DNA from: Henriciella sp.
GTDB taxonomy: Bacteria; Pseudomonadota; Alphaproteobacteria; Caulobacterales; Hyphomonadaceae
NCBI GenBank assembly: GCA_021776655.1
Contig: JAJFFK010000037.1
Span: 128,815-192,814 of the forward strand
Direction: 5' to 3'
Length of the DNA: 64,000 nucleotides
Shown in pieces: positions 55,599 to 62,252 of the stretch (position 1 is its first letter; the number at the start of each line of letters is the position of its first letter). The notes beneath the pieces were generated by a model that worked only from the letters and a program-made list of their open reading frames with translations, made no database searches and had not been told where the DNA came from. A program made the position numbers and the translations under genes.

Positions 55599-56687
55599 CT
55601 GACTGATCTTTCAGCCTTCGATTTTACCCTTCCCGAAGCCAATATCGCGCTGCGCCCCGTCATCCCCCAAGATGCAGCGCGGCTTTTGGTTGTGCATGGT
55701 GATGGGCGTTTGCAAGACGCGCATATCCGCGACTTACCAAACTATCTCAGTATGGGCGATGTGCTTGTCTTTAACGATACACGGGTCATCCCGGCAGCGC
55801 TGAAGGGCATCCGCTATGCGCGCGACGAGAACGGTGCGGACGTCAAAGTCGATGCTAATTTGGTTGAATGCCTGTCGCCCAACACATGGTTAAGCCTGGC
55901 ACGCCCCGGAAAGCGGCTAAAGCAGGGAGATGCGATAGAGTTTGGCGACGGCTTTACCGCGACGATTGTCGACAAGATGGAGACGGGTGAAATTGTCCTC
56001 GCTTTCAACTTGCAAGGCGACGTTTTGGAGGGCGCGCTTGATAAGTACGGCGTGATGCCATTACCGCCCTATATCGCCCGCAAGCGGCCTGCTGATCAAT
56101 CCGACCGCGAGACCTATCAGACGGTGTTTGCTGGCAATGAGGCTGAATCTGTTGCCGCGCCAACCGCAGGACTGCACTTTACGGAGGGGTTGCTCGCTGC
56201 GCTGGATCGCGCAGAGTTAGCGCGGGAAACAGTGCGTCTCCATGTCGGGCTTGGTACGTTTTCGCCGTTGCAGGATAGCCATTTGACATCGGGGAAACTG
56301 CACGCCGAATGGCGCCGGGTATCGCCTGAGACCGCGAATAATATCAATGCAGCGCGGCAAAGCGGGCAGCGCTGTGTGCCGATAGGGACGACGGCCTTGC
56401 GTACGCTCGAAAGTGCCGCGACACCTGGCGGTATCGTGCAATCGGTAACTGGGCCGACAGATATCTTCTTGCAACCAGGATATAAGTTTCGCGCGACAGA
56501 CGCATTGGTTACGAACTTTCATCTCCCCAAGTCGAGCCTGTTCATGCTTGTCTGCGCCTTGATGGGAACGGATGTTATGCAAGCTGCGTATGGTCATGCC
56601 ATCAAATCAGATTACCGGTTCTACTCATATGGCGATGCCTGCTTGCTATTGCCCAAAGCAGCAGAGCGCCCACCATTCCTGGCATAG
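55599..56687 (+). CDS. queA: S-adenosylmethionine:tRNA ribosyltransferase-isomerase, probable CTG start
   Basis: 362 residues from CTG 55599. QueA signatures are FDFTLPEANIALRP near the start, DVLVFNDTRVIPA, PTAGLHFTEGLL and TNFHLPKSSLFMLV. It builds epoxyqueuosine on tRNA from preQ1 and SAM. The conserved N-terminal 29 residues lie upstream of the first normal start in frame, TTG 55686. Between the in-frame stop at 55587 and that TTG there is no ATG, GTG or TTG in frame. CTG 55599 sits five bases after AGGGGA and gives the expected MTDLSAFDF-like start. A sequencing error cannot be excluded. The last 67 bases overlap phhA on the other strand. Confidence 0.88.
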   Translation: MTDLSAFDFTLPEANIALRPVIPQDAARLLVVHGDGRLQDAHIRDLPNYLSMGDVLVFNDTRVIPAALKGIRYARDENGADVKVDANLVECLSPNTWLSLARPGKRLKQGDAIEFGDGFTATIVDKMETGEIVLAFNLQGDVLEGALDKYGVMPLPPYIARKRPADQSDRETYQTVFAGNEAESVAAPTAGLHFTEGLLAALDRAELARETVRLHVGLGTFSPLQDSHLTSGKLHAEWRRVSPETANNINAARQSGQRCVPIGTTALRTLESAATPGGIVQSVTGPTDIFLQPGYKFRATDALVTNFHLPKSSLFMLVCALMGTDVMQAAYGHAIKSDYRFYSYGDACLLLPKAAERPPFLA

Positions 56688-57520
56688 TCTTGAGAGCCTT
56701 TGTCTATGAGGCCGTCTGCCGGTAGAATATCGGCCGGTTTCAAATCAAACTGACCGTTCATTTGGGCATAGAGAGGCGCAAAATCAGTATCGACAGTGGC
56801 GCGGAAAAGGTCTTCGTAATTATCGATCACAAAATAGGTCTGCTGAAAATCATCAATCTTGTAATCGGTGCGCATCAGGCGCGAGAGATCGAATTTGATT
56901 CGATTTGGCGAGTCACTTTCCAGCGCAAAAATGCTTTCGGCGACTGAAGAGACAATTCCAGCCCCGTAAATCCGCAAACCCTGGTCAGTTTGGATAAGTC
57001 CGAACTCGACTGTGTACCAGTATAGTGCCGCCAGATTCTTCAAGGATGCATGGCGCAAACTGCGCAGGCCACCCTTGCCATAAGCTTCCATATAGTCGGC
57101 AAAAACCGGGTCCGTGAGCATTGGGACGTGGCCAAACACGTCATGGAACACGTCAGGTTCTTGAATATAGTCGAGTTGATCCGGTCGGCGTATGAAGTTC
57201 CCCGCTGGAAATCGGCGATTGGCCAAATGCTCAAAAAACACATCGTCAGGAACCAGACCTGGCACGGCAACGACGCGCCATCCGGTCAGGGCTTCCAGCT
57301 CGTCAGAAATGGTCTGAAAATCAGGAATACCACCGCGATGGAGATTCAGAGCCTCCAGACCATTAATGAATTCAGGCGCGGCACGGCCGGGTAGGACGTC
57401 CAGCATACGTTGGTATAATTTATCCCATGTGGCGTGCTCAGCAACCGTGTAATGCGCCCAGCCCTGATCAATCGTCCAGTTGGATGCAGAATGGGGCGGG
57501 CGTGGAATATGGTTGCTCAT
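56621..57520 (-). CDS. phhA: phenylalanine 4-monooxygenase
   Basis: 299 residues from ATG 57520. The non-heme iron ligands are in HDVFGH (His126, His131) and YWYTVEFGL (Glu172), and GAGIVSSVAES lies near residue 190. It is a bacterial aromatic amino acid hydroxylase without the N-terminal ACT domain of animal enzymes, and converts phenylalanine to tyrosine using a pterin and O2. It is divergent from maiA, a later enzyme of tyrosine breakdown, so the two probably belong to one catabolic unit. Its 3' end overlaps queA by 67 bases. The frame continues upstream to 57538. Confidence 0.95.
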   Translation of the reverse strand: MSNHIPRPPHSASNWTIDQGWAHYTVAEHATWDKLYQRMLDVLPGRAAPEFINGLEALNLHRGGIPDFQTISDELEALTGWRVVAVPGLVPDDVFFEHLANRRFPAGNFIRRPDQLDYIQEPDVFHDVFGHVPMLTDPVFADYMEAYGKGGLRSLRHASLKNLAALYWYTVEFGLIQTDQGLRIYGAGIVSSVAESIFALESDSPNRIKFDLSRLMRTDYKIDDFQQTYFVIDNYEDLFRATVDTDFAPLYAQMNGQFDLKPADILPADGLIDKGSQDYARNGGRSAALGNSKQASPYE

Positions 57521-57604
57521 GCAACTAATATACCGCAAGACGCGTTCAATGTCTTTGCCATATGTAATGAAATTGCGTTGATAACTGAAAATACGGAGTC
57601 AGCT

Positions 57605-58246
57605 TTGGTTTTGAAACTCTACAGTTACTGGCGCTCGTCAGCTTCCTATCGACTACGAATTGCCTTGGAGATGAAGGGCGTCGCCTATGACACGATTTCA
57701 ATTGATCTGCATCCTGAGGTCAAACAGCATCAGAGTGATGCTTATCGCCGCCTGAACCCGCAAATGCGAGTGCCCGCTATAGAAGTTGATGGCGAAGTTA
57801 TCGGACAGTCGATGGCGATCCTTGAATGGATAGATGAGACTTGGCCAGAACCAAGCCTGTTTCCCGATGATCCTGTAGATCGCCTGAAAGCAAGAGCATT
57901 TGCCGACACGGTCGCGAGTGATATTCACCCCCTGAACAACCCATCCGTGTTGGCGATCCTTCGTAACCAACTGGGGGCGGACAAGGCTGCAACCTCACGC
58001 TGGTATAGTGATTGGATTCAGCTTGGCTTTGCAGCCCTCGAAACGCAGTTCAAAGACGGTGACACGCCGTACTTGTTTGGGGATTGCCCGACAATTGCAG
58101 AGATTTGCCTGGTCCCGCAAATCTACAATGCCCGCCGGTTTGAAGTCGATTTGACGGCGTTTCCGCGTTTGGTTGCCGTGGATGCCGTTTGCCAGTCACA
58201 CGTCGGTTTTCGCGCTGCGGCACCTGAAATGTTCAAGCCAGCTTAA
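57605..58246 (+). CDS. maiA: maleylacetoacetate isomerase (zeta-class GST)
   Basis: 213 residues. The N-terminal thioredoxin fold has the zeta signature LYSYWRSSASYRLRIALEMKG (given in part; SSxS/C with the glutathione-activating Ser), then NPQMRVPAIEVDG and GQSMAILEWIDE. The C-terminal helical domain includes VASDIHPLNNPSVL. It isomerises maleylacetoacetate to fumarylacetoacetate in tyrosine degradation. The start is TTG 57605, with GGAG six bases upstream; the open frame back to 57434 overlaps phhA and is not needed. hspQ converges with a one-base gap. Confidence 0.9.
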   Translation: MVLKLYSYWRSSASYRLRIALEMKGVAYDTISIDLHPEVKQHQSDAYRRLNPQMRVPAIEVDGEVIGQSMAILEWIDETWPEPSLFPDDPVDRLKARAFADTVASDIHPLNNPSVLAILRNQLGADKAATSRWYSDWIQLGFAALETQFKDGDTPYLFGDCPTIAEICLVPQIYNARRFEVDLTAFPRLVAVDAVCQSHVGFRAAAPEMFKPA

Positions 58247-58247
58247 A

Positions 58248-58691
58248 TCAGTTGCTTTGCTGAGCTTTCAGAACGTAGCCGACTGGGGTGCGTTCAAACA
58301 TTGTCGCGATATCTGGATGGGTAACCACCGCATCGCTGTCGTCAGGCGTCAGGTTTTGTTCCGACACGTACGCAACATAATGCGTGCGCTCATTTTCTGC
58401 GAAGAGATGATAATATGGCTGATCCTTGTCCGGACGGACCTCTTCAGGAATCGAATCGTACCATTCATCCGTATTTGCGAAGACCGGATCAACGTCAAAA
58501 ATGACTCCTCGAAAATCGAACATCCGATGACGGACAACTTGGCCGATTTGATATTTCGCGGCGCGGGTCGGTATGGCATTGGGCATATCAGGGACTGTCG
58601 CAGCCGCCACCTTTGGAGCAGTTTTGTCCATAGCAGGCTTGCGCCGAAACAAGCGCCCAACTCGCTGAATGAGGTTCGGTCGATGACTCAT
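58248..58691 (-). CDS. hspQ: HspQ / YccV family protein (hemimethylated-DNA-binding domain)
   Basis: 147 residues. The domain (about 45-135) has KYQIGQVVRHRMFDFRGVIFDVDP, then QPYYHLFAENERTHYVAYVSEQNL, the typical YccV pattern. About 40 basic N-terminal residues precede it and a short tail follows. HspQ in enterobacteria is a heat shock factor that modulates Lon protease and binds hemimethylated DNA; the role in alphaproteobacteria is less clear. The start at ATG 58691 is preferred; an ATG at 58742 is in frame but adds a Cys/Pro leader. It is divergent from the ppx gene. Confidence 0.85.
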   Translation of the reverse strand: MSHRPNLIQRVGRLFRRKPAMDKTAPKVAAATVPDMPNAIPTRAAKYQIGQVVRHRMFDFRGVIFDVDPVFANTDEWYDSIPEEVRPDKDQPYYHLFAENERTHYVAYVSEQNLTPDDSDAVVTHPDIATMFERTPVGYVLKAQQSN

Positions 58692-58742
58692 ACAAACAGT
58701 GTGTGCTACATGTTTCGGTAACAGACAAGATTTGGGCCGCAC

Positions 58743-59873
58743 ATGGCTGAAGAAAAAACGAATCGTGGCGGAAGACCTGGCAGTCGATCTCGGCCACGAT
58801 CAAAGGGACGGGCGCCGCTCTATGCGGCGGTTGACCTTGGTACGAACAATTGTCGGCTGCTGATTGCCGCGCGTAAGCGTGACAGCTTTACTGTGCTTGA
58901 TTCGCACTCACAAATCGCCAGATTAGGCGAGGGATTGGCGACCACAGGGCGTATGTCGGACGCTTCGATTGAGCGGGCAATGGATGCTTGCCGAAAGATA
59001 GCAGCCAAGCTGAAAGCCAAAAAAGTTGGGCACGTCCGCTGCATCGCGACAGAGGCATGTCGGCGAGCTGAAAACGGCCCTGACTTCATCAAGCGGGTAC
59101 GTGAAGAAACCGGTTTGATGTTCAAGATCATTCGTCCTGAGGAAGAGGCGCTTCTGGCGCTGATCGGCTGCCATAACCTGATTGAACCTGATGTGACGAA
59201 TGTTCTGGTGGTTGATATCGGGGGCGGATCAACAGAGCTATCATTGGCTGATGCCGCGCCTGTTCAGAAGCATGGTCTGCGCGGCATGCTGGAAAAGTCC
59301 CCGATCCTATCCTGGACGAGTTTACCTATCGGTGTTGTCACCCTGACGGAAGCTTTCGCGCACTTGCCCGAAATGGAACGGTACCCTGCGATGTTGGAGC
59401 GTGCTTTCGAACTGGTCAACGCGTGGCGGTGCGCAGATGATATCCGTGCGCTGTTTGACGCGGGGCAAGCGCATGTGATTGGAACGTCCGGCACGGTGAC
59501 CTGTTTGACTGGCGTGCATCTTGGGTTGACTAAATATCGCCGCGATCAGGTCGATGGGCAGTGGATCACGCAAGCGCAGATGCTGGCGACCGTCGAGCGC
59601 CTCAAACAAGCGGGTCCAGAAGGGGTCGCCAAGTTTCCAACAATCGGGGAAGACCGTGCCGGCTTGATGATGGCTGGTTGCGCGATTGTTGAGGCAACCT
59701 GGAGCTTGGCCCCAAATGGCCGAATGCGCGTCGCAGATCGCGGTTTGCGAGAGGGCCTGCTATTGTCGATGATGCAGGGTCCAAAACGCGGCAAACGGCG
59801 CGGCAATCGAAACCGACGCAACCGCGCCGGATCTACCCAAATGCAGACCGCGATGGAAACGAACAATGGCTGA
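58743..59873 (+). CDS. Ppx/GppA phosphatase
   Basis: 376 residues. The actin-like ATPase fold shows AAVDLGTNNCRLLIA (phosphate 1), LVVDIGGGSTELSL (phosphate 2) near residue 157, and GTSGTVTCL near 247. It is an exopolyphosphatase or pppGpp phosphatase of the N-terminal domain only type. A basic N-terminal extension of about 25 residues and a Lys/Arg/Asn-rich C-terminus flank it. The pairing with rlmE, whose start overlaps its end by eight bases, is common in alphaproteobacteria. Which of the two activities dominates cannot be read here. Confidence 0.9.
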   Translation: MAEEKTNRGGRPGSRSRPRSKGRAPLYAAVDLGTNNCRLLIAARKRDSFTVLDSHSQIARLGEGLATTGRMSDASIERAMDACRKIAAKLKAKKVGHVRCIATEACRRAENGPDFIKRVREETGLMFKIIRPEEEALLALIGCHNLIEPDVTNVLVVDIGGGSTELSLADAAPVQKHGLRGMLEKSPILSWTSLPIGVVTLTEAFAHLPEMERYPAMLERAFELVNAWRCADDIRALFDAGQAHVIGTSGTVTCLTGVHLGLTKYRRDQVDGQWITQAQMLATVERLKQAGPEGVAKFPTIGEDRAGLMMAGCAIVEATWSLAPNGRMRVADRGLREGLLLSMMQGPKRGKRRGNRNRRNRAGSTQMQTAMETNNG

Positions 59874-60597
59874 TGACGGAAAAAGGCGCTGGAAGGGGCC
59901 CGCTAAAGGGAGCACTAAAGGGGATTCCGGACGCCGTTCAGGGGAACGGAAAGTGACTGCGTACAGGGCGAAATCGGAAAGCTCCAAGCGTTGGATCGAG
60001 CGGCAATTGTCCGACCCATACGTTCAGAAGGCACGTAGTGATGGTTACCGTGCTCGAGCCGCTTACAAGCTATTGGAAATCAACGAAAAAACCAAAATCC
60101 TTAAGGGATGCCAGCGACTCGTGGACCTTGGCTGCGCGCCGGGGGGGTGGCTGCAAGTGTGCGTCAAGCAGCACGTGAAGGAAATCGTAGGGATCGACCT
60201 GCTTGAAATTGATCCGGTACACGGGGCGCATATTGTACAAGGCGACGTGAACAATCCCAATGATGTGTCCGCGATGATGGCGGGATTAACCGGCTCACCG
60301 GATCTGGTACTGTCCGACATGGCGGCCAATACGACAGGGCATCGGCAAACCGATCATCTGCGGACCGCCTCTTTGGCCGATACTGCGCTTCACTTCGCGC
60401 GGCTCCATCTCGCGCCGGGCGGGGCTTTCTGCTCAAAGGTGTTTCAAGGCGGTGCGACCCCTGCAATGCTGTTGGAATTGAAAGAGGCTTTCAAATCAGT
60501 CAAACATATCAAGCCACCCTCAAGCCGGGTTGGATCGCCTGAGATATTCGTAGTTGCGACAGGGTTTCGGGGTAAGCGTCCTGACCCGATCGAATGA
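59866..60597 (+). CDS. rlmE: 23S rRNA 2'-O-ribose methyltransferase RlmE (RrmJ/FtsJ)
   Basis: 243 residues. A Lys/Gly-rich N-terminus of about 35 residues leads to the FtsJ domain: SDGYRARAAYKLLEI (catalytic Lys), VDLGCAPGGWLQV (SAM binding, about 87-99), LSDMAANTTGH (catalytic Asp, about 148) and FCSKVFQGG (Lys). The enzyme methylates U2552 of 23S rRNA in the A-loop. The start overlaps the ppx/gppA gene by eight bases. The prepilin peptidase gene follows 15 bases later, possibly on the same transcript. Confidence 0.95.
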   Translation: MADDGKRRWKGPAKGSTKGDSGRRSGERKVTAYRAKSESSKRWIERQLSDPYVQKARSDGYRARAAYKLLEINEKTKILKGCQRLVDLGCAPGGWLQVCVKQHVKEIVGIDLLEIDPVHGAHIVQGDVNNPNDVSAMMAGLTGSPDLVLSDMAANTTGHRQTDHLRTASLADTALHFARLHLAPGGAFCSKVFQGGATPAMLLELKEAFKSVKHIKPPSSRVGSPEIFVVATGFRGKRPDPIE

Positions 60598-60612
60598 ACG
60601 GAGCGTGAGGCT

Positions 60613-61191
60613 GTGTCCGAACCAGACTTCTCGATGCGGCGGCCACTTTGGCAAACCAGCCTATTGATGGCGGGGCTCGGCGCGGTCTTTTCGGTGCTCA
60701 TGTTTCAAGGAAGCCTGGCGAACTTGGGGACGAGACTGGAATGGATGATATCGATTGGTCTGGGCGTGAGTTTGCTGGGCTTGAGTTGGATTGACTTGGA
60801 TCGCTATCTGTTGCCGGACCTGCTGACCTTGCCTTTGCTTCTTGCTGGGCTCACCCATTCGGTACTCATACGGGGCGCCATATGGCAGGCCCTTGCGGGT
60901 GCGGTTATTGGCTACATTCTCATTGCAGGTCTGGCCGCCTTCTGGCGCCGACGGTTTGGCCGTGAGGGGATTGGCCTAGGTGACGCAAAATTACTTGCTG
61001 CGGGCGGCGCGTGGCTCGGCGGATATGCATTGCCGCTCATCTTGCTGGTCGCCTCTGGGACGTTATTGGCACTGACTCTGGTCATGAACCTGACGGGAAA
61101 GAAAACGAGTTCACGCACCGCGTTACCTTTTGGGCCAGCTCTTGCATTGGGTATTTGGGGCGTCTGGTGTTTTCCGGGCTTGGTAACTTAA
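60613..61191 (+). CDS. prepilin peptidase, A24 domain only
   Basis: 192 residues, with about six membrane helices. The two aspartates of A24 aspartyl prepilin peptidases are in WIDLDRYLLPD (about residue 60) and GLGDAKLL (about 122). The N-terminal methyltransferase domain and the four-cysteine zinc site of full-length PilD/GspO are missing. Placed directly before gspC and gspD it probably processes type II pseudopilins. GTG 60613 opens the frame. Without the N-methyltransferase half, methylation would need another enzyme or not occur. Confidence 0.88.
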   Translation: MSEPDFSMRRPLWQTSLLMAGLGAVFSVLMFQGSLANLGTRLEWMISIGLGVSLLGLSWIDLDRYLLPDLLTLPLLLAGLTHSVLIRGAIWQALAGAVIGYILIAGLAAFWRRRFGREGIGLGDAKLLAAGGAWLGGYALPLILLVASGTLLALTLVMNLTGKKTSSRTALPFGPALALGIWGVWCFPGLVT

Positions 61192-61385
61192 ACAGAAGAA
61201 ACCTGTGCAAATGCCGCCACTTATGCCACCAAGATAAGGGAGGATATCGGGCGGTTGGCGGCGAGTGTCGGTATGTTGAGGTGTTGTTGAGTTGATTCGT
61301 TTCTATTCTATTCAAGGCAAGCGCCCGAACCAGCTGGGTACTCACCTGCTGGGCGGTTTCCACTACGCGCGGGTGGGTGGGTAAC

Positions 61386-62252
61386 ATGCAATCAGCACTG
61401 GCAATTCCGGACTGGCTTCTGAAAGCGGAAAGCCCCGTGCGCCGGGTCGTTGAGATTGGCCTGGTTCTGATCCTGGCCGTCAGCGCTGCGCGGGTTTTTT
61501 GGTTGGTTCAAGCTCCACAAGCCAGCGTTTCCATTTTGCAAGACCGCCCCTTGCCGACGCCGGTGAGCAGAACGGAAACATCGGTTACAGGTGATCGCAG
61601 CCTACTTGTGCGCATAAATCCATTTGAGACGGGAGGGCGTGTTGAAATCCCCGAAGCCCCGGAAACGCAATTGAATCTGCGCTTGGCAGGGCTGATTATG
61701 TCGACGGATGCATTTGGCGGCTCAGCCCAGGTGGCGACACCCGACAATCAGACAAATCGGTACATAACGGGTGACGAGATTTTGCCGGGAGTTGTGTTAC
61801 AGCGCATCCTCTCCGATCGGGTCATCCTCAATCGTAATGGTGAAAGTGAAACATTGATGCTGTCTGGGCGCGGTGAGGGATTGTCGGTTATCAGTGATGG
61901 CAGTCAGGTGGTTGAGCCCGGTAGCGTCCCGGAACCATTACCCCCGCCGAGCGCGCCGGTGGAAAGCCGGATTGCCAGCCCCGAGATATTGCTATCAGCA
62001 ATATCGCCAACACCGATTCAGCGTGATGGGCAGTTTTTTGGATATCAATTGTCCCCGCGTGGCTCGGTTGACGCAATGACAGCCATTGGGCTTGTGCCTG
62101 GGGATGTATTGCTGGAAATTAACGGGACATCTGTACGCACATTGGCCGTAGATGAACTCATGACTGAAATTGGCAACGGCGAGGTTGCCGTATTAAGAGT
62201 AGAACGCGACGGACATACGCAAATTGTCCGTTTAAGGTTCAATCAGGGATGA
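61386..62252 (+). CDS. gspC: type II secretion system protein C
   Basis: 288 residues from ATG 61386. An N-terminal membrane helix (about 20-40) is followed by the HR domain (about 85-165, LNLRLAGLIMSTDAFGGSA) and a C-terminal PDZ domain (about 205-285, GLVPGDVLLEINGTSV). GspC links the inner membrane assembly to the secretin GspD. The frame also opens at GTG 61377. The 194 bases before it hold an AT-rich stretch near 61300 that could be a promoter, but I see no clear site. The stop overlaps the gspD start (ATGA). Confidence 0.9.
   Translation: MQSALAIPDWLLKAESPVRRVVEIGLVLILAVSAARVFWLVQAPQASVSILQDRPLPTPVSRTETSVTGDRSLLVRINPFETGGRVEIPEAPETQLNLRLAGLIMSTDAFGGSAQVATPDNQTNRYITGDEILPGVVLQRILSDRVILNRNGESETLMLSGRGEGLSVISDGSQVVEPGSVPEPLPPPSAPVESRIASPEILLSAISPTPIQRDGQFFGYQLSPRGSVDAMTAIGLVPGDVLLEINGTSVRTLAVDELMTEIGNGEVAVLRVERDGHTQIVRLRFNQG

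Noticed and set aside
57434-57604. 57-residue N-terminal extension of maiA
   Set aside because: It overlaps the phhA start and does not resemble a zeta-class GST; TTG 57605 with GGAG fits the family.
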